From: Opisthocomus hoazin
Lineage: Eukaryota; Chordata; Aves; Opisthocomiformes; Opisthocomidae
NCBI RefSeq assembly: GCF_030867145.1
Contig: NC_134442.1
Coordinates: 4,541,001-4,605,000 of the forward strand
Direction: 5' to 3'
DNA length: 64,000 nucleotides
Shown here: piece by piece, positions 55,303 to 64,000 of the stretch
Position numbering within the stretch: the first letter of the stretch is position 1
How the letters are laid out: each line of letters begins with the position of its first letter
Notes under the pieces: model-generated
Told to the model about the DNA's origin: nothing
What the model saw: only the letters and a program-made list of their open reading frames with translations
Database searches by the model: none
Made by a program: the position numbers and the translations under genes

Positions 55303-56509
55303 ATGGATTTCCTCACTGCCCAAGTCCGGATGTTGGGCTCCTCTTCCAGTTCTGTTGTCAGTAGCAGGCCGAAGAAATAGCCCGTACAAGCATGCTGCTG
55401 TACTTGCGTTCTCCATGGGCTCACTGCTGTAGGGCATGTGATGATGTTTTAGGGAATGGACCTTGACTCTGCCTTTGCACCTGAGTGCCAGATGCCCAGG
55501 TGAGATGGTGAATTATCCACAAGAATATGACTGGGATTACCATTCTGTAGCTTTAGGGCACCACAGCCTTCTCACTCTGCAGAGCAGCACCACCAGCTCA
55601 GGGCCCCACAGGGAGCACAGGGAAGGGTCAGGTGTGGCCAATAATGCCAGCATAGGCACAGTCCCTTGGGGAAAGTCTCTCTAGGGTCAGGGAAATCTTT
55701 AGAGAAGAGCAAAGAAGCTACTCTGTGCTTCCACAGAGAAATAAATGACCAAAAGAGACTTACTTGTGCCCACACCAGCTCAGGGAAGGATGCTTTTTTA
55801 CTGGGACAGCAGGAGCATCCTGGGGAGTCCCTGCATCAGGAGTCTTGTGCTGGGGAGAGGGGCTGGCTCAGAGGGGCTGCCAGCAGTTAGCACTAAGGAT
55901 CTCTTGGAGAAAGGGGTAGGGGACACACGGAAGACTGTCCTCCATCTCCTCATACCACAGCTGGCCCCAGTCCTGAGCCTGATGGAGAGGCTGAGCCTTG
56001 TCTCTGCCCCCAGGAGCTGCTGTGCCCAGGAAGTGCTGAGGCTGTGGTGGGAGTGCCCAGAGCTCTGCAGCACCCATCAGTTGGCACTACTGTGGGGCCA
56101 GCCCAGAATGGGCTGCTTTGCTGGGCCGGTCAGGAGAGGTGGGAGGTGGGCCTAGGGTGGTGAGGAGAGTTGGGAAGGGTCTGGGCTGGGCTTTAAAGTG
56201 CTCAGGAGAGGAACACACCACTATTTAGTTGACCTATCTGAGCATGTAGACTTGAGCTATCTGAGCAGGGTGATGCTGGTGCAGAGCCAGGCCTTGTGGA
56301 AAGGAGTTGAGACATGCAGGTGCAGGAGAGAGAAGGGTGGCCTGTGCCCTTGGTGGCATGGAAACGTGGAGAAGATGGCTCAGGGCACTCATCATTCCAA
56401 AACCTTTCTTACTGGCCATTTCCAGCACGGGCAGCACATCCCAACTTTATGGGGGAATATTCCTGTTTGACCATCTCCATCCTCCTGTTGGGCTCACAGC
56501 TTGAATCAG
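55303..56509. other. Intergenic downstream of OR4
   Basis: No gene recognised. Confidence 0.45.
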
Positions 56510-56950
56510 GGGAACAGCAAAGGACCTCCAAGATGGTTGCGGACTGGAGTCGTTTGCCCATGAGGAAAGACTGGGGGAGATGAGCTTGTCCAGCCTGGAG
56601 AAAGGCAGGCTGAGAGGGACATGATTGCAGCTTGCTAGTACCTACAAGGGCTTTATGGAGAATGGACAGACAGGCTTCTTACCACGGTGCATGGTGGGAA
56701 GACAAAAGACAGTGGGAGGAAGTTGAAAGAGTAGAGGTTCATCCAGGAGATAAGGAAAGCCTGTTTCACCATGAGACAAGTGTTGGAGCAGGTCACACAG
56801 AGATGCTGTGCAGACTCCGTCCTTGGAAGTTTTCAAACTCCAGCTGGATCAAGCTTTGTCCGATGTGGTCTGAGATTTTGTTTCTGGCAGACTGGACTGC
56901 AGAACTGAGGTCCCTTCCAGCTCACGCTGTTCCTATGATGTCAACTGCTT
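56510..56950 (+). mobile_element. CR1 LINE 3' end
   Basis: CR1 3' region with GTCCAGCCTGGAGAAAGGCA, CTCCGTCCTTGGAAGTTTTC and GGTCCCTTCCAGCTCACGCT, ending in a tail-like TGTTCCTATGATG. Non-coding. Confidence 0.7.
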
Positions 56951-58509
56951 TTTCAGATCACAACAGTGCAGATATTTATGGGGCAAGAATCTTCCTTCCA
57001 CCTAAAAACCATCTAAACAAGTGAAGAGTGCTCAGTACCACAGTGTGACTCTTTCTGCAAATACAGTGGGTTATCACTGAAAGTCCTGGGCAGGGACAGT
57101 TTTGGGGCGCATGGGGCTCTGTGCAAGACACAAAATGACCTTTTTTTTAATGCTGCTGTCCTGGTGATGAAGATGTTTCACAAATGTCAAGAAAAATAAA
57201 AGGAAAAATCAAGCAGAAAGATGTAAAGTAAAGAAAATTTATAAAAACTATTCAGCTTTTAACATTTTTTACAGTTTTGTTTTCTTTTGTTTTAATATAC
57301 TAGTCTTTGGGGTGAATTTGTGTCCTTGGTTTTTTTTTTTTAGATAAAAGTATTTTCAAGAACTGAGGTTGGATGTTGGGCACAAATGCCTTCAGCTACA
57401 GGGACACAGACACCTCCTGCCAGCGTAGATGCCCTGGAAACTCCCTGCCCACCTGTAACTGCAGCTGCCTAGGGGCTCTGGTCTCCCACACGTCCTGTCT
57501 GACAGCTGCCAGTCCCAGGCAAACACCTCAGGTACACTGGGGCCTCTCAGATTAGCCCTGGGTGTTTTATGGTCAGACAAATGAGGTGTGTCTGGAAAGG
57601 AGATCATGTTTGTACATTAAAAAAAATTTACATGTGTGCCTTTTCATCAGCTAACACAATGGAGTGCTTTTACTACAATTGCAGTGTTTTCCCTACAAGT
57701 CAGAATGAGAATTCCCAGGAAGTGCATTAGTCATAGGAGAAGAAATATTGGTGTCCTGTATTTGCATTATGACTACTCTGTCTATTATATCATGCTGTAC
57801 ATTTAATCTTCATTATCTCTCCGGTGTTCCTACCTCTTCTGGTTGAAAGATCGTGTCTAAGGACATCTTTTCAGCAGATTTATCGGGACATTTGCACTTC
57901 CTACTGCTTTCCAGACTCCCCCTCCCCTGGCTCTTTTTTTATTCTCATACCTCCCAATGATCTGGTTACTGCTTTGAGCTTCAATCATTTGGAAACTTGC
58001 CCCTTCACTATGAAGTCAAATTAACTCTTTAATCAGCACTTTAATTGTGTGTGTATCTGTCCTTTCCTATCTCTCTGCCTAAAACTGTTCTGGTACAGGT
58101 ATCTTCACTGACCATGTCCACCACAGGATGTCCTACACAGTCCCACTCCTGTGCATGTTTCCCTGCACTTTCCCTTCACTTCCCCACCTTGCTCTCATCC
58201 TCGCATGTCCCTACTTGTACTGACATCTTTCTTTGAAACACAAAGCCAAGGGCTGATCGTAGACAACCACCAGCACCCCCTCTCCCCGGTGACTTCTTGT
58301 ACCACAGCACTACCCTCCAAGAGACATTTCATTTTTCCTCATGCCCAGTCTCAGCCTACAAAGCTTTCCATTTCTCAGTCTGTTTCCTCTACAAAGAGAA
58401 GCTTCATCCTCTCTGAAAGTGTCTTTCAAGTAGGTGCAGGCTACTATGGCACTGCCCTGAGCCTCCATGTCACGAGGCCAAAGCAGCTCAGTGCCCCAAC
58501 CTCTCATAA
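56951..58509. other. Intergenic block related to 15300-17500
   Basis: Contains counterparts of the OR1 downstream block: GGGCTCTGTGCAAGACACAA near 57113, TTTTAATATACTAGTCTTTG near 57290 and ACCACAGCACTAC near 58301. No gene. Confidence 0.55.
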
Positions 58510-58960
58510 CAAGTCATGTGTTTCGGCCCCTTAGCCTCATCTTGGAAGGCATCCTCTGGACCTTCTCCAGTTCCTCCCCACTTCTGCAGAACACGCAGCC
58601 GCACACCGGGACACATTGTTCCAGATGTGGCCACAACAGTGCTCAGTCAAAGGAGGAGGTTAACTCCCCATGTCTGGGGTGGCCACGATTCTCCTAACAC
58701 AGTCCTGGATGCAGCTGGTCATATTCGTGGTCACCATGCTCCACTGGCTCCTTTAGCTCTACTTGTTGCTTGCAGCAAGTATGGCTGCCTCCTCAGGGTC
58801 ACTCTTCAGCCAACCAGTTCTGAGATTGCCCTGATACATGGGGTTATTCTGCCCCTGATGCAGGACTGGCCACTTGTCCTTGTAGAACTCAGTGACGTTT
58901 CTTTTGGCCAAATACTGGAATTTCTCCAGGTCCCCAAGATCTGAAGCTTCACTGTGTCAG
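58510..58960 (-). mobile_element. CR1 LINE fragment
   Basis: Plus strand reads as reversed CR1 RT-end sequence (CATCCTCTGGACCTTCTCCA, later GATGCAGGACTGGCCACTTG). No 3' tail; diverged. Confidence 0.6.
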
Positions 58961-59929
58961 CTATTAATGTGTGTGTCTGTAGGTGGCTCACCATGTCCTG
59001 TGGTGCCCTTAAAAAGATGACAGCATGAGGAACATGCTAGATAACAAATCTAGCATGAAGGATATGATAGAGAATTAAAGGAGGCACTAATTTAAAGGAC
59101 TTGCTGATCAAAATAAGAATTCTCAATGGAATAATCCCAGAAACATCAAAAGAGGGCACGAGGTAAGCAAAGCTCTGGCCAGTGGGCAAAGGGAAAACAA
59201 AGGTGGGCTTCTTGTATGAGAGGATTTGAGGATGACCAAAGGGAAGCCCCTGGGAGGGGGGGAAACAGGGAAAAAGAATTTTGGGTGTGAAGCAAGGGGT
59301 AAAGTCACAGTTGTTTATGGGCAACTGTCAAGCAGCCCTCAATAGGAGCGGGGACATCGGGGTGGCTGGGCACACCTCAGATGTGCCTGCACAGGAATGC
59401 ACACAGCTTGGGGAGCAAATAGGAGGCATCAGGAGTCTATGGGCAGCTCTTGAGCTGTCATATCTCTTAGACGTGAGAGACATGGTCAGGTAGCTCACAA
59501 CACGGGAGTGTGGCAATGGATGGATGCAGGCTCTTTACGAAGGATGGGGCAGTGACAAGCGACTTTTCCCTGTACGTGGGCAAGCAACAGGAAAACATGG
59601 AGCTCTGCTTGTGACAGAGGATGAGCCAGATGAGAGCTGATGTTTCAAAAATACTGGGGAGACTAATGTGGGTAACGTTGTGCTCAGTGTCTTGTATGCA
59701 TCAATCATATAAGGAAGAAGCCCAATGAGGCCTTCTTCAGACAAGTAGAAGAAACCTCTCCTTTTCAGGGCCCTGGTCCTCATGGGGTACATTACCCAGC
59801 CTGACACCTTCCTGAGGGGCAGCACAGCAGGGCCAAAGACACCCAGGAGGTTTCTAGAGGGCACCAAGAACCTCCTGAGCATTCAGAGAGAGTGTGAGGA
59901 CAGCCAAAGCCCATCTCAAGCTCAATCTA
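58961..59929. other. Intergenic, unassigned
   Basis: No gene or named repeat supported. The last 150 bases may be a further diverged part of the CR1 that follows. Confidence 0.4.
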
Positions 59930-60503
59930 GTAATTCAATCTGGATGTGAATGGCATCAAGAAATGATTCAACAATGACATTAGCAGCAAAAAGAAGACTT
60001 GGGAAAAACAGGGCCTGCTGCTAGATGGGGCAGGGATCCAGGTGACAGAGAACACAGAAAGGGCCAAGGTAACCCATGCCTTCTTCATCTCTGCTTTTAG
60101 TGGTGAGAATCCCAGGCCCCATGACCAGAGGCAAGCGGCACAGAAGACGTACACTTGGTGCAGGAATCTCCAGTTAGGGAACATTTCAACAAACTGCACA
60201 TGCCTCAGTCCTTGGGACCTGAGGGGATGAACTCGTGAGTGCTGAGGGAGCTGGCTGATGTCATTGTAAGGCCACCTGAAATCTTGTTTGAAAGGTCTTG
60301 GTGATTGGGTGAAGTTCTTGAGGACTGAAAGAAAGAAAATGTAAAACCAATCTTGAAGAAGGGCCAGGACGATCCAGGGAGCTGTAAACCGGTCTCCCAT
60401 TATATCCCTACAAAGAAGCTGATCAAGCATGGGCTAGGTAAGTGGAAAATGAGGTGAACTGAAAATTGCTGAATGGCTGGTCCCAGAGGGCTGTGTCCAA
60501 TGG
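59930..60503 (+). mobile_element. CR1 LINE internal fragment
   Basis: CR1 sequence before and into RT: GGGCCTGCTGCTAGATGGGG near 60020, CATGCCTTCTTCATCTCTGC near 60077 and GGGAGCTGGCTGATGTCATT near 60246, then AATTGCTGAATGGCTGG near 60463. It ends abruptly at ERV-E env. The minus-strand reading of its last 77 bases supplies the C-terminal tail of the gag-env frame. Confidence 0.78.
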
Positions 60504-62288
60504 TGCAAGCAATAAGAAATCAATAGCTGCTCTGTTTTGTAAAACTGCATGGCGAACGCTGTCTACATCCATTAATAACTGCGTTAATATCTCTGAAGTG
60601 GTATTAGGCTGCTTCAAGCTCCAACAAGCTAATTTTTTAAGAATATTCCAATTCCTGGCAGCAGTGCCTCCAGGGAGGAAAAAGGATAATGCTACTGTTT
60701 CCGCTACAGATCCCAGCTGTACATTATCGTCACACCCTGGATCAAAGTGTCTAAGACTTCGCTTACTATGAGTTTTATTGAGGCTCAAGAAATCTCTGAT
60801 ACGTGGGGTGAACAATGTTAGCTTTCCTATGTAGCACGGACCTCCTACTGGGTGCGTCTCGATAGATTTGTAAAGTCGGTCAACAAACTGCGTAAACTGC
60901 TCATTTTGTCCCTGCTTAATATGTGTAAAAGCAGTAGGCTGACCCGACTCCTGCACTGAAAGAATTGCTTGTAACGCAAGATGCTGCAACAACTGAATCG
61001 CCTGCAGTATAAATCCTAACTGCATCTGTGCATCTGCAAAAGGAGCCTGTCCGGTAAGCATTTGTGATTGAATACCATATAGTGGATCATTTTGATCCCC
61101 AGGCCGTGCAGCCTCTTGATCACACAGTTGCGACCACGCCCTGTGGAATAAAAGTTGTTGTGAAGGAGTTAGCACAATTTCAGCAATTTGTAAAATGTCC
61201 ATAGGAAGTAACTGATCAGCAGTAAAAATATACTTTAGCATTTGTTGGGTTACCGGCGATCTTAATCCATATTGCATTACTGAAGTCTTAACTTTCTCCA
61301 ATAACTTCCAATCAAATGCTTCCCATTTTGATTCCCCGCCCACCCTCGTCACCACTGGATACGCTGCAACAGACGTGATGATTTGTCCCTCCACCAGCGC
61401 GTCTCGAAAAACTCCTCTCCATCGTTGTCCAGGATGCGCCTCTCCAGCAGGTGGCAGCACAGGATTAAATAAGTGGCTGGGTAAGGGTGCAGCAGGCGGC
61501 AGCGGTAACGATGGTAACGATGTTGCTGGCAACGGAAGCAAGGGGGGTGGCAGCTCAGGATTCCAGTCCGACCAGAACGGATTCCCTTTTGTCGGCTCTG
61601 CCTGCACCGATGGTTCAAAAGTTTCACCCACCCCCGGCGAAGGTGACCGCAACGACAAGTCCTTTAACTGCTGCCTGATCTCCTGCAGTACTTGTTTAAG
61701 AGAACCGTCCTCTTCTGCCCCCGACTCCTTTTCTCCATCCGGGGACCCTGGTCGGGTCGGTGATAGTTGTGGGTATATTTTTTCAGGCGGAGTTTCTTCG
61801 CTAGCCTTTTCAGCTAATTCCCCGTCACGTGTCTCTGCCACCGTTGTCTCTCTGAGCGCCCATAAAGGTGGCATCCATATGCGATTCTCAAGCAAGTTCG
61901 GTGAGTCGTTTGAAAGCATTGTAGCGTTTCCCGACACTGACAACGTAGCAGGGGTCAGTGCAGCGAAAGCAGACGCGGCGACGGTTCTTTCGCTTTTCAT
62001 TTCTTTCAAAGTCTCTCTCACTAACCGCCAGAGAGTAAAGAAACGACCCGCGGTCTTATCGCCGCTACTGATCTCCTCCCATAGGCTTTGTCCTATGGCT
62101 TCCCAGGTGGGCAGCTCAAACGCGGCTCCGACCCCGGGGATCAAGTTATGCTCTTGTACCCAGACCAGTAACTCTTTCAGTACTTTTGCATTGTAGGAAA
62201 CCCCTCTCTTAGAGAAGATATGTTGGAGGAGCTTTACCACTGCACTTTCTTCCTTTGTCAGCGTGGACCCGATCTCCTCCCCAACCAC
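60423..62288 (-). pseudogene. ERV-E gag-env fusion reading frame, 621 codons
   Basis: An uninterrupted 621-codon frame. Residues 1-480 are Gag: matrix-like N-terminus, an acidic and then Pro-rich linker (about 150-285) and a capsid reaching the major homology region (IKQGQNEQFTQFVDRL, 457-472). At about 481 it joins, in frame, the end of the Env surface subunit (GGPCYIGKL), a basic cleavage-like site (SKR, 508-510), the Cys-bracketed fusion region (C519 to C555) and LQNRAAIDFLLLA (583-595). Residues 596-621 come from CR1. CX6CC and the membrane anchor are absent. The first codon is GTG; a stop precedes it and the first ATG is codon 97. Where ERV-C Gag starts M-G-S this has I-G-S. Probably a deletion product. 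Confidence 0.8.
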
Positions 62289-62300
62289 TCACCTGTTCCT
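62275..62300 (-). other. Candidate splice donor in ERV-E leader
   Basis: Minus strand CAGGAACAGGTGAGTGG gives CAG/GTGAGT, a strong 5' splice donor match, immediately upstream of the gag frame. Retroviruses often place the donor here to make env mRNA. Confidence 0.55.
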
Positions 62301-62371
62301 GGTGAGATCCTCACGGGGATAATCGTCCTGTCTTAATTGGCACGCGCGTCTTCTTCCCGGTCTGATGGGCA

Positions 62372-62416
62372 CTGCTTTATAACTCTCTGAGTTTCGAAGT
62401 TTAATTCCGCACGTCA
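62372..62416 (+). repeat. 45-bp segment matching the ERV-A U5 end, inverted in the ERV-E leader
   Basis: On the plus strand it starts CTGCTTTATAACTCTCTGAG and ends CCGCACGTCA, matching the last 45 bases of the ERV-A LTR (minus strand) with three mismatches by eye. In ERV-E RNA sense it is reversed. Confidence 0.7.
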
Positions 62417-62515
62417 GCACTTTGGACCGAAGCCGCCGTTGGCTTCTCCGCCTTTGGTCGCCTACTTCTACCTCCAGACGGATCCCATCACCTGAAGTCT
62501 TCGGGGCACACAAGG

Positions 62516-62533
62516 GTCCCTGTTCGAGCGCGA
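62516..62533 (-). other. ERV-E primer binding site
   Basis: Minus strand TCGCGCTCGAACAGGGAC, two bases after the LTR. It resembles the lysine-tRNA primer site at 16 of 18 positions. Confidence 0.6.
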
Positions 62534-62535
62534 GA

Positions 62536-62917
62536 TGTTGCGGAGGATGAACCGGACTCGACACGATGATCAATGTGATCAGGTACGAGCCGTTTATTAG
62601 GCCCAGATAGCTCACATTTATATTCCCCATTACATAGGCGGCGATCTCCCATTGGCAATAATCAAATTAAATCACATAGCAACCCGATTATGATTGGTGT
62701 GCATTACTTGTTCACACGCTGTGCTCGTGGCCTTCTTGCAGGTGGCAGGTTTCGCTTCAGTATCCTGGACTCATTTTTCTTTGCATTCATTTCCTTGTTT
62801 ATACCACCATTTGTCCTCTAGATGCCCTTGCGGCCTTATGCTAAGGTTTCATGGCCTCATAGAGAGAATGCTGGATTGCTCATATGTCCCAAGTTCTTTA
62901 ATGCTTCATCTTCCACA
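62536..62917 (-). repeat. ERV-E LTR
   Basis: 382 bp with TG...CA ends on the minus strand (TGTGGAAGATG to CCGCAACA). TATAAA on the minus strand at 62617-62622 and AATAAA at 62593-62598 fit promoter and polyadenylation elements. The primer site is on its left, and a polypurine tract (AAACAAAGAAGGGGGATT on the minus strand, 62918-62935) is on its right. Confidence 0.8.
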
Positions 62918-62983
62918 AATCCCCCTTCTTTGTTTTGAGCAATCCAGGCCTGGTTGAAGACCTTAAGCATCAATTTCTTCACA

Positions 62984-63334
62984 TGAGGAAGTGGGATGGA
63001 AAACCCACCTGAAGTCTAGAGGCACGAGTGCGTGAGTTGTGAGGTAAAACGATCACCAAAGGGCATTCTGTTAGGAGAAATGCTGCTCCAGTTTCCAGCA
63101 GCCAGCTCTCCAGACCAGGTAGGCAGTTTGATCTTGATTCCAATTCTCTTGAGGGGACATCCAAGTCATTCTTACAGCAGGTGAACAGCAAATTCTCTGA
63201 GCAGGATTAGAGGGGCCCTGCCTCCAGCCAGGTGGAGGAAAGGGACAACCGCGTTTATTGGATGGTGTGGATTCGGTGCCTGACACGTCAGATCCACAAG
63301 AGTATAAAGCTCTAGTGGACACTGGTGCACAGTG
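62984..63334 (+). mobile_element. ERV-F: ERVL gag-protease fragment
   Basis: Closely matches ERV-B 34942-35296, from ATGAGGAAGTGGGATGGAAA to the protease site (GTGGACACTGGTGCACAGTG). It keeps CGA and TAT at the two codons that are stops in ERV-B (TGA at 34985, TAG near 35264). It stops exactly where the 130-bp repeat begins. Confidence 0.85.
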
Positions 63335-64000
63335 CTGGTGATACCATAGGTGGCTGAGCCAGTGATAGTGAGGGAACCAGAGGTTTATTACAAAGCTGCT
63401 TTTGATGTCAATTGTGGCTCCGGAGCTGTTGAGGTAGGAATGGAGTCCTGGCTTGTGCAGTTGCTGGTGATGTCACAGGGGGCTGAATAGGGGACCGGGC
63501 AGGAGCAGGAGCTGGCTTGTAGAGAGCTGCTTGCGATGTCACCGGTGGCTCACAAGTTGTTCAGGTAGGAATGCACACCTGGCTTGTGTAGATGCTGGGT
63601 GTGTAACAGGGTTCTGAGCAAGTGATTGGGCAGGAGAAGGAGCTGGCTTGTAGAGCTACTTGTGATGTCACTGGTAGCTCAGGAGCTGTTCAGGTAGGAA
63701 TGGACACTTGACTTCTTCAGGTGCTAATGACATCATTAGCACCTGAGCCAGTGATCTGGTGGTAGGTGGAGATGGCTTGTGGAACTCCTTGTGATGTCAG
63801 TGTTGGCTCAGGAGCTATTCAGTTAGCAATGGACACCTCACTTGTGCAGTTGCTGGTGATGTCACAGGGGGCCGAGTAAAGGAGTGGACAGGAACAGGAG
63901 GTTGTTTGTAGAATTGTTTGTGATGTCACTGGTGGCTCAGGAGCTTCTCAGATAGGAATAGAGACGTGACTTGTGGAGGTTCTGCTGACATCGTTGATGG
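63335..64000 (+). repeat. Tandem repeat, about 130-bp unit of two 65-bp halves
   Basis: Units start with (T/C)GATGTCA at 63403, 63534, 63663, 63792 and 63921, a spacing of 129-131. Each unit has a first half (GGTGGCTCAGGAGCTGTTCA, GGTAGGAATGGACACCT) and a second half beginning near +65 with TGATGTCACAGGGGGC in most units and ending CTGGCTTGTAGAG. A diverged half-unit precedes at 63335. The array continues past the window end. Confidence 0.88.

Larger units (their letters stand above)
60504..62983 (-). mobile_element. ERV-E: rearranged class II provirus remnant
   Basis: On the minus strand: a piece with a polypurine tract (62918-62935), one LTR (62536-62917), primer site, leader, gag, then the end of env. 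Protease, pol, most of env and a second LTR are missing. Its Gag and Env resemble ERV-C in layout but are clearly diverged, so it is a different family member. The left edge joins a CR1 and the right edge joins an ERVL fragment, so both ends are rearranged. Confidence 0.85.

Noticed and set aside
61375-62196. 273-codon plus-strand frame opposite ERV-E gag
   Set aside because: Low-complexity Ser/Gly-rich mirror of the proline-rich gag linker; no start context or homologue.
63335-64000. CRISPR-like reading of the regular 130-bp spacing
   Set aside because: Whole units are repeated with no unique spacers, repeats are far too long, and the DNA is animal nuclear.

Overview
The window is avian nuclear DNA. 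The evidence is CR1 LINE copies ending in the short 3' tail typical of bird CR1 (variants of ATTCTGTGAT), four intact single-exon odorant receptors of the OR14-like type that is expanded in birds, and endogenous retroviruses whose transmembrane Env subunit is of the avian leukosis (alpharetroviral) kind. I cannot name the species. There are no bacterial features, and I recognised no rRNA, tRNA or CRISPR.

Layout. The backbone is a small odorant receptor cluster: OR1 at 11102-12061 (+), OR2 at 20027-20953 (-), OR3 at 31153-32088 (+) and OR4 at 54171-55106 (+). All four reading frames are open. Each has a possible 3' splice acceptor just before the ATG and an AATAAA about 200 bases after the stop. 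Each also lies downstream of a related 1.4-2 kb non-coding module (1-1492, 21720-23130 on -, 28340-30330, 51440-53420), so the cluster grew by duplicating module plus receptor, with one unit inverted. Downstream blocks are shared as well: sequence after OR1 (15300-17500) resembles sequence after OR4 (57060-58500).

Retroelements fill most of the remainder. ERV-A (1493-9842, -) is a decayed class I (gammaretrovirus-like) provirus with both LTRs; it separates the OR1 module from OR1. ERV-B (32636-46185, +) is an ERVL-type provirus with a 5' LTR, gag, protease, RT, RNase H and integrase but no 3' LTR. Inside its pol sits ERV-C (36269-43605, -), a young class II provirus with 395-bp LTRs differing at three positions, a 6-bp target duplication, a tRNA-Trp-type primer site, open gag, dUTPase-protease and pol frames, a frameshifted env, and an uncharacterised Cys-rich reading frame between pol and env. 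An inverted ERVL piece, ERV-D (46186-46870), abuts the end of ERV-B. ERV-E (60504-62983, -) is a rearranged class II remnant in which gag runs in frame into env for 621 codons, and its single LTR has a primer site on one side and a polypurine tract on the other. ERV-F (62984-63334, +) is another ERVL fragment. CR1 pieces occur at about 9900, 14380, 18680, 24110, 26600, 28090, 47772, 50200, 50511, 56510, 58510 and 59930.

Two tandem repeats stand out: a degenerate 20-21-bp repeat at 47190-47765, and a roughly 130-bp repeat built of two 65-bp halves that starts at 63335 and runs off the window end.

How the parts relate: the receptors are the only host genes I can support. The retroelements are passengers that split, pad and rearrange the cluster. 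The objects most worth following up are the gag-env fusion frame, the young nested provirus with its extra Cys-rich frame, and the duplicated module upstream of each receptor. Repeat-family assignments rest on recognition by eye, not on a database search.
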